Shown one piece after another: positions 1 through 8,507 of a DNA stretch of 64,000 nucleotides (within the stretch, counting starts at the first letter, position 1; every line of letters starts with the position of its first letter). The stretch covers positions 1-64,000 of the forward strand of contig NZ_SJSL01000009.1 of assembly GCF_004331695.1 (NCBI RefSeq), in the 5' to 3' direction. Position numbers and translations under genes: made by a program. The notes below the pieces were generated by a model. The model saw only the letters and a program-made list of their open reading frames with translations, made no database searches and had not been told where the DNA came from. The stretch is from Pedobacter psychroterrae (lineage in GTDB: Bacteria > Bacteroidota > Bacteroidia > Sphingobacteriales > Sphingobacteriaceae).

Positions 1-204
1 TATCGCCACAAACGTTTTTGCCGTGTTGATAAATTTGACTGCTACCGACATTCTCTTTCTTGCCTCGACCTGCTTGTCCGAAGCCTTCTTTTTTTTCTTT
101 TTGGATTTCATCTTAATGTAAGATTTCCCAAATCGGATGTAACCGATTACATCCCCGATTTTTCCTGTAAATCCACCAAGGATTCCGCCTTTTAAAATTG
201 CCAT
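1..204 (-). CDS. DUF6266 family protein, 5' part only (runs off window edge)
   Basis: The minus-strand frame opens with ATG at 204-202 and stays open for 68 codons to the window edge, so only the N-terminus is visible. It begins MAILKGGILGGFTGKIGDV, followed by GYIRFGKSYIK and a lysine-rich stretch. The glycine-rich G-x-x-GGF-x-GK-x-G opening is what I associate with DUF6266, a family of unknown function that is common, often in several copies, in Sphingobacteriaceae. No signal peptide is seen. The gene reads away from the repeat-rich gap at 205-737. Function is unknown. Confidence 0.75.
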   Translation of the reverse strand, partial: MAILKGGILGGFTGKIGDVIGYIRFGKSYIKMKSKKKKKKASDKQVEARKRMSVAVKFINTAKTFVAI

Positions 205-289
205 ATGTTCTTTTTTTTTGTTTCTGAGTTCTTGTTAATTACTACTCTTAATTTTAATATTTTTGCTTCAAAAATGTTTGGCAGATGCC

Positions 290-344
290 TTCTACCGTTG
301 CTGTACCGTTCCTGCACCGTTGCTGTACCGTTACTGCACCGTTA
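290..344. repeat. 11-bp direct tandem repeat array, about 5 copies
   Basis: Four near-perfect copies of the 11-mer CTGYACCGTTN lie head to tail at 301-311, 312-322, 323-333 and 334-344, preceded by a degenerate copy at 290-300. The variable bases are T/C at position 4 and the last base. The array sits in a 532-bp stretch (205-737) without a credible gene. The short open frames crossing it have repeat-derived, unconvincing translations. The period is about one DNA helical turn. Confidence 0.85.
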
Positions 345-410
345 CCAATAAGGTAGCAGTCGGTAAGCTTTTAGTCTTCAGAAGTAAATGTAATGGGAAA
401 AAAAATAGGC

Positions 411-489
411 GATGTCGCATTATGTCGTGTTATGTCGCATTATGTCGCAATTAGTACTTTATGTCGCATTTTGTACTTTATGTCGTTTT
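411..489. repeat. 10-bp tandem repeat array around TATGTCGCAT
   Basis: Four contiguous 10-bp units (GATGTCGCAT, TATGTCGTGT, TATGTCGCAT, TATGTCGCAA) run from 411 to 450. They are followed by an alternating pattern of a GTACTTT-containing spacer and further ATGTCGCATT or ATGTCGTTTT units to 489. The sequence differs from the 11-bp array 70 bp upstream. No coding function is seen. Confidence 0.8.
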
Positions 490-559
490 TATTGGATTAG
501 TTACTGAAAATCAATTGTTTAGCTGCTTGTTTCTGTTTCTTAACATCTGGATTTCACTA

Positions 560-591
560 AGTTCTTTTCACGACCAGTCGCGAAAAGAACT
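560..591. repeat. 15-bp inverted repeat with 2-nt spacer
   Basis: AGTTCTTTTCACGAC at 560-574 is the reverse complement of GTCGCGAAAAGAACT at 577-591 except for one position that could form a G-T wobble, with only CA between the arms. It could be a DNA-level operator or cruciform, or a compact RNA hairpin. No T-run follows on either strand, so I do not call it an intrinsic terminator. The rest of 205-737 holds nothing else I can support. Confidence 0.75.
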
Positions 592-737
592 GGGCAAATG
601 CATTGATTTTTATTCAGACGTACTATTGCCGAGGCTACACGTCTTTCTTTGAAGAGATCATTGCATTATAGCACCTATGTTCAACAGTTTCCTCAAATAT
701 TTTTTCAGAGATGTGACCTTATTAATAACTTAGCAGG

Positions 738-2435
738 ATGCTTAAACTGCTAAAACCCTACTGGGGTATCATCCTTGTTTTACTGCTGCTGGCCTTATTT
801 GGCAATGCGCTTAGTCTGTTGCTGCCAAAGATCATCGGGAAGGTAATAGACGGCATATCTCATTCGCAGTTTTCGATGGAGAAGGCGATGCTGGAATTCT
901 CAGGCATTACCTTGCTGGTATTTTTACTGGGCTATTTCCAAAGTCTGATACAGATCCATGCCTCCGAACGCGTAGCCAGGGATTTAAGGTCGCGGCTGGC
1001 AGATAAGATCTCCAAACAAAGCATTGCATTTATTGAACTGGAAAACCCTTCTAAATTATTGACCAACCTTACGTCTGATGTGGATGCCATCAAGTCTTTC
1101 ATTTCACAGGCCATTGTATCCATTGTCTCCTCTGTGGTGATCATATTTGGCGCGACCATCCTGCTGTTTAGCATTGACTGGGAACTGGGATTGATCGTGA
1201 TCCTGATCACTTCCTCCATTGGTGTTAGTTTTTATCTGGTCTTGCGCAAAGTCAAAGCACACTACAAAGCCGGCAGGGAGGTATTGGACCGCCTCAATAA
1301 GATCATTAATGAAAGCATATTGGGTGCATTTCTGGTCAGGGTGGTAAATTCACAGGCACTGGAATACGATAAGTTTATGGAATCCAGTGTAAAAGGAAAG
1401 GAGCTGGGCCTTAGCATCCTGAGGTTGTTTGCCTGGCTTATCCCGGTCATTACTTTTACGGCGAGTATGGCAGCACTGGTTATCCTGGCTTATGGCGGGC
1501 ACCTGGTGATCACCGACCGGATGAGCATTGGGGACCTGGCGGCTTTCAACAGCTATCTGGCCATGCTGATCTTTCCGATCATCGTGATCGGTTTTATGAG
1601 CAATGTGATTGTACAGGCTACGGTTTCCTATGGCAGGATCAGCAAGGTGCTGGATACGGATGATATTTTAGACAGCGGAACGGTAGATGTGGAGCTGAGC
1701 GGACAAATAGAAGTGATGGGCTTAAACCTGAGCTATTCCGGCAGAAGCGTGGTGAAAGATGTTGATTTTACGGTGAGTCCGGGGTCTAAAGTGGCTATAG
1801 TAGGGCCGACTGTGGCAGGCAAGACACAATTGCTGCAGTTGCTGGCCGGGATGACCAGACCGGATAGCGGCAAGATACTTTTTGACGGCTATCCTGTAGA
1901 ACAACTGAAACAAGATGCATTTTATCGCCAGCTGGCATTTGTATTTCAGGACAGTGTGCTGTTTAACCTGAGCCTGCGTGAAAATATTGGTTTTAGTGAA
2001 CTGGTGACAGACGAAGCGCTGGCACTGGCCATTAAGAGTGCGGAACTGGAGGGCTTTGTTGCTTCGTTACCGGAGGGGTTGGATACAGTGGTCTCCGAAC
2101 GGGGATTAAGCCTGTCAGGCGGACAGAAGCAACGCCTGATGCTGGCCCGGGCTTTGGCCATCAATCCAAGGATTTTATTACTGGATGATTTTACAGCGCG
2201 GGTGGATTTGCAGACGGAGCGGCGCATACTGGACAACATACAGCGCAATTATCCATCCATCACCTTGATTTCGGTGACCCAAAAGATTGCGGCTATTGAA
2301 GATTATGACCAAATAATATTAATGATGCAGGGCGAAATTTTGGGTAAGGGCAGCCATGCCGAGCTGATTGCAAAGAGTCCGGAATATGTTCAGATCTATA
2401 ACTCACAATTAAGCACCAGCGATTATGAACTATAA
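738..2435 (+). CDS. ABC transporter, ATP-binding/permease subunit with degenerate ATP site (heterodimer half A)
   Basis: This is a 565-residue fused half-transporter of the type IV exporter class: an N-terminal six-helix membrane domain (about residues 1-300) and a C-terminal nucleotide-binding domain. Visible motifs are Walker A GPTVAGKT (356-363), a canonical signature LSGGQ (459-463) and Walker B ending in D483. The residue after it is D484, where the catalytic glutamate normally sits, and the switch-loop histidine is Q515 (SVTQK). These changes mark a non-hydrolysing site. The gene overlaps the next half-transporter by 11 bp, so the two are surely co-translated. Together they resemble BmrCD/LmrCD/TM287-288 multidrug or lipid exporters; the substrate cannot be read from sequence. 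Confidence 0.9.
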   Translation: MLKLLKPYWGIILVLLLLALFGNALSLLLPKIIGKVIDGISHSQFSMEKAMLEFSGITLLVFLLGYFQSLIQIHASERVARDLRSRLADKISKQSIAFIELENPSKLLTNLTSDVDAIKSFISQAIVSIVSSVVIIFGATILLFSIDWELGLIVILITSSIGVSFYLVLRKVKAHYKAGREVLDRLNKIINESILGAFLVRVVNSQALEYDKFMESSVKGKELGLSILRLFAWLIPVITFTASMAALVILAYGGHLVITDRMSIGDLAAFNSYLAMLIFPIIVIGFMSNVIVQATVSYGRISKVLDTDDILDSGTVDVELSGQIEVMGLNLSYSGRSVVKDVDFTVSPGSKVAIVGPTVAGKTQLLQLLAGMTRPDSGKILFDGYPVEQLKQDAFYRQLAFVFQDSVLFNLSLRENIGFSELVTDEALALAIKSAELEGFVASLPEGLDTVVSERGLSLSGGQKQRLMLARALAINPRILLLDDFTARVDLQTERRILDNIQRNYPSITLISVTQKIAAIEDYDQIILMMQGEILGKGSHAELIAKSPEYVQIYNSQLSTSDYEL

Positions 2436-4212
2436 CCTGAACGAGCTACAAAAGAAGGATAAAAAGCCGGTTTTTCAGGAGCTGAAAGGTCTGGTAGATG
2501 CGGCGGGAGGTGAACAGCGGAACTTGGTGGTTGCTTTGCTAATCATGCTGCTCAATACGGCCCTCAACCTGTCGGGCCCGCTATTGGTAGGTTATACCAT
2601 CGACCATTATATACAGACTAAGCAGTTTGACGGTGTTTTGCTTTTTTCGGGTATTCTGCTGGCGCTGTATGTAGTTGTATTTGGAGGGAGTTATCTTCAG
2701 ACGCGGCTGATGGGTAGCGCGGCGCAGCGGATTGTATTTGGCCTTCGCAATGCTGTTTTTCACAAAATCCAGGCTTTGCCGATAGCTTTCTTTAACCAGA
2801 ATAAGGCCGGCGACCTGATCTCGCGGGTGAACTCAGATACAGACCGTTTGAACCAGTTTTTCTCGCAGGCATTGCTGCAGTTTGTCAGCAATATCTTTAT
2901 GCTGGTCGCCTCTGGTTCATTTATGCTGATCATTAATTTTAAGCTAGGTGTGGTGACGGTACTGCCGGCATTGTGTATCTGGTTGTTTGTAAACCGGTTA
3001 TCGCCCTGGGTACGGAAAAGGAATGCCGCCAATCTGGAAAGTGTGGGACTGATGAGCGGGGAGATTCAGGAGAGCCTGAACAATTTTAAGATCGTAGTGG
3101 CATTCAACCGGCGCGATTATTTCAGAAAGCGTTTTAATAAAGTGAACCAGCAGAATTATAAGACTGCGACAGGAGCAGGGATTGCGAATACAGTTTTTAT
3201 GCCGGTGTTCAGTTTGTTTTCCAACATTGCACAGCTCTTGCTGTTGATCTATGGCGTGTACCTGATCCATGAGGCTTCGCTGACGGTGGGGCTGCTGATC
3301 AGTTTTTTTGCCTATGCAAACAGCTTTTACAATCCGATCAGGCAGCTGGCAACGCTGTGGACCAGTTTTCAGACTGCGCTTGCTTCCTGGGACAGGATTT
3401 CGCTGATGCTAGGATTGAGCAATGACCTGGAGGTAGTGGCAGACGGTTTTTCTACAGGCCAAGGGATTTTGAAAGACACAAGAGGTGCAGCCATGGATAT
3501 TTTGGAATTTAGAGAAGTACATTTCGGATATCCTGGCGGAAAGGAGATTTTGCATAATATCAGTTTCAGATTGGAACGTGGAAAAATGTATGCTTTTGTC
3601 GGGCCAACGGGTGGTGGGAAGACTACTACGGCTTCGCTGATGGCGCGTTTGTACGATCCTTTGAGCGGGTTAGTGTTATTGAACGGCAGGGATATCAGGT
3701 CTTATACCCCGGACGAGCGTGCGTCGAGGATCGGTTTTATCCTGCAGGAGCCATTGTTGTTTACCGGTACTGTGCGCGACAATATTTTGTATGGGAATGA
3801 ACGCTATACTGGTCTGGATAATATTGCCTTTATGAAGATTGTAGAAGAGGCGGGTCTGGGAGAGCTGCTGGCGGTATTTGATAAAGGACTGGAGACAGCG
3901 GTAGCAAGTGGCGGGGCCAGTATGAGTTTGGGCCAGAAGCAGCTGGTCGCATTTATGCGTGCTTTCCTGCGCAAACCTGAGTTGCTGATATTGGATGAAG
4001 CTACTGCAAATATTGATACCGTCACCGAGCAGATGCTGGACAGGATATTGGATAAACTGCCTTCGGAGACGACATTGGTAATTATAGCGCACCGGCTGAA
4101 TACGATTGAAAATGCAGATGAGATCTTTTTTGTGAACTCAGGTGAGGTCGTTAGGGCGGGTTCGTTTAAGGATGCTGTGGAAAAGCTAATGATGGGAAAA
4201 AGGGAAAGTTAG
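2425..4212 (+). CDS. ABC transporter, ATP-binding/permease subunit with catalytic ATP site (heterodimer half B)
   Basis: This 595-residue half-transporter has membrane helices in about residues 30-330 and a C-terminal ATPase domain. Walker A is GPTGGGKT (393-400), Walker B is followed by the catalytic pair D524-E525, and the switch histidine is H556 (AHRLNTI). Its signature motif is degenerate, MSLGQ (500-504) instead of LSGGQ. This complements half A: the good Walker A/B here meets the good LSGGQ of half A, while both defective elements meet at the other site. That is the hallmark of asymmetric heterodimeric exporters. The ATG start lies inside the end of half A, implying translational coupling. 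Confidence 0.92.
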   Translation: MNYNLNELQKKDKKPVFQELKGLVDAAGGEQRNLVVALLIMLLNTALNLSGPLLVGYTIDHYIQTKQFDGVLLFSGILLALYVVVFGGSYLQTRLMGSAAQRIVFGLRNAVFHKIQALPIAFFNQNKAGDLISRVNSDTDRLNQFFSQALLQFVSNIFMLVASGSFMLIINFKLGVVTVLPALCIWLFVNRLSPWVRKRNAANLESVGLMSGEIQESLNNFKIVVAFNRRDYFRKRFNKVNQQNYKTATGAGIANTVFMPVFSLFSNIAQLLLLIYGVYLIHEASLTVGLLISFFAYANSFYNPIRQLATLWTSFQTALASWDRISLMLGLSNDLEVVADGFSTGQGILKDTRGAAMDILEFREVHFGYPGGKEILHNISFRLERGKMYAFVGPTGGGKTTTASLMARLYDPLSGLVLLNGRDIRSYTPDERASRIGFILQEPLLFTGTVRDNILYGNERYTGLDNIAFMKIVEEAGLGELLAVFDKGLETAVASGGASMSLGQKQLVAFMRAFLRKPELLILDEATANIDTVTEQMLDRILDKLPSETTLVIIAHRLNTIENADEIFFVNSGEVVRAGSFKDAVEKLMMGKRES

Positions 4213-4226
4213 CTGTATTTTCTTAC

Positions 4227-4242
4227 ATTTGAATTTTGCAAA
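4227..4242 (+). promoter_or_regulatory. Putative AraC-regulator binding motif upstream of its own gene
   Basis: The 16-mer ATTTGAATTTTGCAAA occurs here, 33 bp before the AraC-family start codon. It recurs identically at 5242-5257, upstream of the SDR gene that follows the regulator. A shared exact 16-mer upstream of a regulator and its neighbour suggests an autoregulatory and target operator. This is inference from position and identity only. Confidence 0.5.
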
Positions 4243-4274
4243 TATTTTGCTGGGTTTGTTTTAAGATCAGGATC

Positions 4275-5177
4275 ATGGAAATCACCTCACTGGAAGAATT
4301 TTATAAGGAGACGGCTTCGCTGGTTCCGGAAGGGATCAATAAAGAGATCGGGCATTTTAATGTGTTTAAAATCGAGGACCTGTTTGCGAGAAAAGGTTAC
4401 CGGGTGATGCCGTACAACAGGAGGGCTTATTACAAGATCAGCATGATCAGCGGGCGCAACAAAGCAGAATATGCGGATAAGGTGGTGGATATTGAGAAGA
4501 ATGCGCTGCTGTTTGCTACACCCAAGATTCCGTACAACTGGTTGCCAGAGGATGATAACCAGCATGGCTATTTCTGCATTTTTACACATGATTTTCTGGT
4601 GCAGAATAAAAGCGGTGTGGTGCTGGACGATTTGCCGATCTTTCAGCCCGGGGGCTATCCCATTTTTCAGCTGACAGATGATGCTTCAGAAGATATAACC
4701 TTTATATTCAAGAAGATGTATAAGGAGTTGTCCTCCGATTATGCTTTTAAATATGACTTACTGCGCAATTATGTGCTGGAACTGATCCACTATGGGCAGA
4801 AACTGCAGCCTGCCACGTCGCTTTATCCTTCTCATACTGCCTCGGCAAGGGTTTCTTCGTTATTTATTGAGTTGCTGGAAAGGCAGTTCCCGATAGAATC
4901 CCCGCATCAGAAACTGAGCTTACGGACAGCTAAGGACTATGCAGATAGGCTGGCCGTACATGTAAACCATCTGAATAAAGTATTGAAGGAAAATACGGGA
5001 AAGACTACTACCGAGATCATTACCGGGAGGATTGTGCAGGAAGCAAAGATCTTGTTGAAGCAGACGGACTGGAATATTTCGGAGATCTCTTATTGCCTGG
5101 GTTTTGAACAGGTGGCGCATTTTTCTAACTTCTTCAGAAAGCAGACGTCATTTGCTCCTGGAAGTTTCCGGTCCTGA
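4275..5177 (+). CDS. AraC family transcriptional regulator
   Basis: The protein is 300 residues from the ATG at 4275; the frame extends upstream only to a TTG with an implausible N-terminus. Residues 1-190 form an unclassified sensor-like region, probably a cupin, typical of the Bacteroidota AraC group. The last 100 residues form the double helix-turn-helix: the first helix pair lies near SLRTAKDYADRLAVHVNHLN, and the second ends in the family signature ISEISYCLGFEQVAHFSNFFRK. It sits 62 bp after the ABC pair and 153 bp before an SDR oxidoreductase in the same orientation. A shared 16-bp motif before both suggests it activates that reductase and itself. The inducer is unknown. Confidence 0.9.
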   Translation: MEITSLEEFYKETASLVPEGINKEIGHFNVFKIEDLFARKGYRVMPYNRRAYYKISMISGRNKAEYADKVVDIEKNALLFATPKIPYNWLPEDDNQHGYFCIFTHDFLVQNKSGVVLDDLPIFQPGGYPIFQLTDDASEDITFIFKKMYKELSSDYAFKYDLLRNYVLELIHYGQKLQPATSLYPSHTASARVSSLFIELLERQFPIESPHQKLSLRTAKDYADRLAVHVNHLNKVLKENTGKTTTEIITGRIVQEAKILLKQTDWNISEISYCLGFEQVAHFSNFFRKQTSFAPGSFRS

Positions 5178-5241
5178 TGGGCTGTACCTTAAAATTGTCG
5201 CCATCCTGACCTTAAGATAAAGACATACACTGCCTGCTTCG

Positions 5242-5307
5242 ATTTGAATTTTGCAAACATTGGATTGATGCTTGCAAACTCCCGAGCCGGTAACCTCCCT
5301 ACCTTTA
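5242..5307 (+). promoter_or_regulatory. Putative promoter and AraC-type direct-repeat operator of the SDR gene
   Basis: The 16-mer ATTTGAATTTTGCAAA (5242-5257) is identical to the one before the AraC gene. Its TTGCAAA (5251-5257) is repeated at 5272-5278, exactly 21 bp or two helical turns downstream, as expected for AraC-family tandem half-sites. A near-consensus Bacteroidota -7 element, TACCTTTA (5300-5307, consensus TAnnTTTG), follows 22 bp later. The proximal half-site therefore lies near the -33 region, an activator-like geometry. Confidence 0.5.
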
Positions 5308-5330
5308 CATCATCAATTTAAAACAAAGAA

Positions 5331-6098
5331 ATGATGACAAGTAATAACAACAAAATCGCTTTAGTAACCGGCGGCAGCCGTGGTCTGGGCAAAAACATGG
5401 CATTAAGCCTTGCAAAAAAAGGGATCAATGTGGTGATGACTTATAATAGTAAAGAAGATGAAGCAAGGGAGGTAATAGTAGAAATTGAGCAAATGGGTGT
5501 GAAGGCTGCGGCATTGCGGTTGAGCGCTGGTGAAGTGGGAAGTTTTGATGGTTTTTTTGAGCAGGTAACCAGGGTATTGAAAGGCTTTGGAGCAGAGCGT
5601 TTCGATTTTCTGATAAACAATGCCGGTATCGGGATCAATGCTCCGATCACTGATACAACGGAAGAACAGTTTGATCTTTTGATGAACATCCATTTGAAAG
5701 GGGTCTATTTTCTAACCCAAAAGGCCTTACCATTGATCAACGATGGAGGCAGGATAATCAACCTTTCCAGCGGTCTTGCCCGTTTTACAGCCCCTGGCTA
5801 TTCAGTATATGCAGCTATGAAAGGCGCCATAGAAACCCTGACCAAATATCAGGCAAAAGAACTGGGGGCACGTGGAATTACGGCTAATGTGGTAGCTCCA
5901 GGTGCAATAGAGACAGACTTTGGCGGGGGAGCGGTAAGGGATAATCCTGCTTATAATGCCGCCGTTGCCGGAGTTACGGCCCTGGGACGTGCGGGTCTTC
6001 CGGACGATATAGGAGGTGTGGTTGCATTTTTATGTACAGAAGATGCCAGATGGATCAACGGACAGCGGATAGAAGTGGCTGGTGGAGCAAATTTGTAG
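5331..6098 (+). CDS. SDR family NAD(P)-dependent oxidoreductase
   Basis: This 255-residue classical short-chain dehydrogenase/reductase has the nucleotide-binding TGGSRGLG at residues 13-20, the structural NNAG at 96-99, catalytic S147, and Y160-x3-K164. The C-terminal part (APGAIETDF, then GLPDDIGGVVAFLCTEDARWINGQRIEVAGG) is typical of the FabG-like classical subfamily. It is cytosolic. The substrate is not predictable; such stand-alone reductases beside AraC regulators often act on quinones or small carbonyls. Context suggests control by the AraC regulator immediately upstream. Confidence 0.92.
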   Translation: MMTSNNNKIALVTGGSRGLGKNMALSLAKKGINVVMTYNSKEDEAREVIVEIEQMGVKAAALRLSAGEVGSFDGFFEQVTRVLKGFGAERFDFLINNAGIGINAPITDTTEEQFDLLMNIHLKGVYFLTQKALPLINDGGRIINLSSGLARFTAPGYSVYAAMKGAIETLTKYQAKELGARGITANVVAPGAIETDFGGGAVRDNPAYNAAVAGVTALGRAGLPDDIGGVVAFLCTEDARWINGQRIEVAGGANL

Positions 6099-6160
6099 GG
6101 ATTTGGTAATATCTCTGCCACCCTGTTTTAGATAATAAAGGATTGCCTTATCTTTAAAAA

Positions 6161-7126
6161 ATGGCAGAGAAGGTACTTGATATACTCATTATTGGTGGCG
6201 GGCCGATAGGCATTGCCTGCGGATTAAATGCGAAGAAGGCAGGCTTGGATTTTTTGATTGTAGAGAAGGGTTGCCTGGTCAATTCGATCTACAATTATCC
6301 ATCAACCATGACCTTCTTTTCTACTTCTGAAAAGCTGGAAATCGGCGGTGTTCCCTTCGTGACGATCAGCAATAAACCTACACGGGCAGAGGCGCTGGAG
6401 TATTACCGAAGGGTGGCGGTGGCTAATGAATTGCCGGTCAGGTTGTTTGAAGAGGTTACTGAATTGAAAAAGGAAGAAGGTGTGTTTATTGTTAGCAGTT
6501 CGAAAGGGACCTATCGCGCTAAGCATGTGATCTTATCGACCGGTTTTTATGACATTCCTGTACTGCTGGATATTCCAGGTGAAGATTTGCCTAAAGTGAT
6601 GCATTATTATAAAGACCCGCATTATTTTGCGATGCAAAAAGTAGTGGTGGTGGGTTCGAGCAATTCGGCCATAGACGTGGCACTGGAAACTTATCGCAAA
6701 GGAGCGGAGGTTACTTTGGTGATCCGTGATGAGGAAGTCAGCCAGCGGGTAAAGTATTGGGTAAGACCTGATATTATCAACCGGATTAAGGAGGGTAGTA
6801 TCAAGGCCTATGTTAGCTCTGAACTGGTGGCTATCCGTAACGATGAAGTGGATATTCAGACACCGGAGGAGCTGGTGACTATTCCGAATGATTTTGTGAT
6901 GGCGATGACGGGTTATCAGCCGAATTTTTCGCTGCTCAGGAAATTTGGAATCGAACTTTCTGGAGATAAATTGCAGCCTTATCATCATCCTGAGACAATG
7001 GAGACCAATATCAGCGGGCTTTATCTGGCTGGTGTGGTATGCGGCGGCATGGATACGCATTTATGGTTTATAGAAAATTCCCGGGTTCATGCGGATGTGA
7101 TTGTCGAGCATATTATGAGAATTTGA
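6161..7126 (+). CDS. ypdA: YpdA-type FAD-dependent bacillithiol disulfide reductase (Bdr)
   Basis: The 321-residue flavoprotein has an N-terminal FAD dinucleotide fold (IIGGGPIGIACG, about residues 9-20) and a central NADPH fold (VVVVGSSNSAIDVAL, about 163-177). It has the YpdA-specific segment after the first fold (NYPSTMTFFSTSEKLEIGG). Unlike thioredoxin reductases it has no CxxC redox pair, as expected for the YpdA family. YpdA proteins regenerate bacillithiol from its disulfide with NADPH, and bacillithiol is known in many Bacteroidota. It is monocistronic here, with short gaps on both sides. The family is assigned with good confidence; the in vivo substrate is inferred. Confidence 0.82.
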   Translation: MAEKVLDILIIGGGPIGIACGLNAKKAGLDFLIVEKGCLVNSIYNYPSTMTFFSTSEKLEIGGVPFVTISNKPTRAEALEYYRRVAVANELPVRLFEEVTELKKEEGVFIVSSSKGTYRAKHVILSTGFYDIPVLLDIPGEDLPKVMHYYKDPHYFAMQKVVVVGSSNSAIDVALETYRKGAEVTLVIRDEEVSQRVKYWVRPDIINRIKEGSIKAYVSSELVAIRNDEVDIQTPEELVTIPNDFVMAMTGYQPNFSLLRKFGIELSGDKLQPYHHPETMETNISGLYLAGVVCGGMDTHLWFIENSRVHADVIVEHIMRI

Positions 7127-7229
7127 GGTTTGCATTGTTTCTTGTTCGATAAAATAAGAAATTACTCCAGAGTCGTAATATTGGTATATATAATTGTATA
7201 TTTACGATTATTTCACAAATATTGATTTT

Positions 7230-8507
7230 ATGCTGATTGAATTTGCAGTAGGTAATTATAGATCGATTAAAGAGATCCAGACGCTAAGTATGGTGGCAGG
7301 AAATATTGTATCGAAATCCAAGGAGCTGGATGAGTTAAATGTTGTCCAGGTTACCGAAAAATGGAAGCTGTTGAAAAGCAAAGCTATTTATGGTGCCAAT
7401 GCTAGCGGTAAAAGTAATATTATTCGGGCGATGGTTGCATTTATCCGGATCGTAAATAATTCGGTTAAGGACGATTCGGTTTTATACCGTTTTATTGAGG
7501 AATTCAGACTTTCCTCCGACTGTGATGATCAGCCATCATTTTTTCAGATCATGCTATTGATTGGTGGTGTTTTTTACAGGTATGGATTTGAGGCTACAAG
7601 AACAGCTATTATATCTGAATGGCTATATGGGACACCAGGGAAGAAGGAGGTTCAATTCTTTTTAAGACAAGAAGATGATATTACGATCAATGAGAAGCAA
7701 TTTTCAGAAGGATCGAAACTAAAAGAATTGGTAAGAAAAGATGCCTTGTTCTTAACAGTTGTCAAATCGTTGAATGGAGAAATATCGAAAAAGGTAAGCA
7801 ACTTTATTTATAGTATTGCGGTAATACCAGGCCTTTCAGATCAGGAAATGATACACAATGCAATAGGATTTTTAGAAAATGAGACAGAGCGACCAAGACT
7901 TGTAGAAATGCTTAAAGTTGCTGATACCGGTATACAAGATATTGTGAAGATCGATATCAAAGAAGATGAAGGGGATGGAAATATAGTTAAGGAAGAAAGA
8001 GCAAAATACGGTCGTGTAGTGATTGGCTCGGCACACCAGAAGCTGGATGTCAAAACGAATACTAAGTTTCTTATAGGGTTTGATTTCTTGCTCAACGAAT
8101 CCGAGGGAAGTAAGAAGATGTTTGAGATTAGCCCTGTGATATTGAGGGCGCTGGAAAGAGGAATTCCTGTGATTATTGACGAATTTGATGCCAGATTTCA
8201 TCCCTTACTGAGTAAAAAGCTGGTGCAATTGTTTAACTCTAGTGTTAATATTAAAAGCCAGTTCATATTTGCTACACATGATACTAATCTATTGGATGCA
8301 AGTGTTCTAAGGAGAGATCAGATCTGTTTTGTGGAAAAGGATCAGGGAGGAGCCAGTCATTTTTATACCCTTGCAGAATTTAAAGGGGTTAGGAATGATG
8401 CCTCTTTTGAAAAAGATTACATTAGTGGTAAGTATGGAGCGATTCCATTTTTAGGGGATTTTAATTCTTTATTTGATATTGATGCCGAAGAAAACAAGAG
8501 CAACTAA
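7230..8507 (+). CDS. RloA-like AAA family ATPase (AAA_21/AAA15), candidate defence component
   Basis: From the ATG at 7230 the protein is 425 residues; the upstream TTG extension is less likely. It starts with MLIEFAVGNYRSIKE, the typical first strand of SMC/OLD-like AAA_21 ATPases. Walker A is GANASGKS (55-62), Walker B is VIIDEFD (D317, E318), and a switch histidine is in THDTN (H350). The gene overlaps the following RloB-like gene by 26 bp. ATPase plus RloB pairs are found with restriction-modification loci (RloA/RloB) and resemble lactococcal AbiL. The two genes look more AT-rich than their neighbours, which would fit horizontal acquisition. It probably senses or gates a nuclease activity; this is inference. 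Confidence 0.82.
   Translation: MLIEFAVGNYRSIKEIQTLSMVAGNIVSKSKELDELNVVQVTEKWKLLKSKAIYGANASGKSNIIRAMVAFIRIVNNSVKDDSVLYRFIEEFRLSSDCDDQPSFFQIMLLIGGVFYRYGFEATRTAIISEWLYGTPGKKEVQFFLRQEDDITINEKQFSEGSKLKELVRKDALFLTVVKSLNGEISKKVSNFIYSIAVIPGLSDQEMIHNAIGFLENETERPRLVEMLKVADTGIQDIVKIDIKEDEGDGNIVKEERAKYGRVVIGSAHQKLDVKTNTKFLIGFDFLLNESEGSKKMFEISPVILRALERGIPVIIDEFDARFHPLLSKKLVQLFNSSVNIKSQFIFATHDTNLLDASVLRRDQICFVEKDQGGASHFYTLAEFKGVRNDASFEKDYISGKYGAIPFLGDFNSLFDIDAEENKSN

Noticed and set aside
290..489. CRISPR array
   Set aside because: The units are 10-11 bp, contiguous and without unique spacers, and no cas genes are present.
263..652. Two short plus-strand ORFs (63 residues each) in the first gap
   Set aside because: Their translations are largely products of the tandem repeats (TVPAPLLYRYCTVT, SCYVALCRN) with no protein-like composition.
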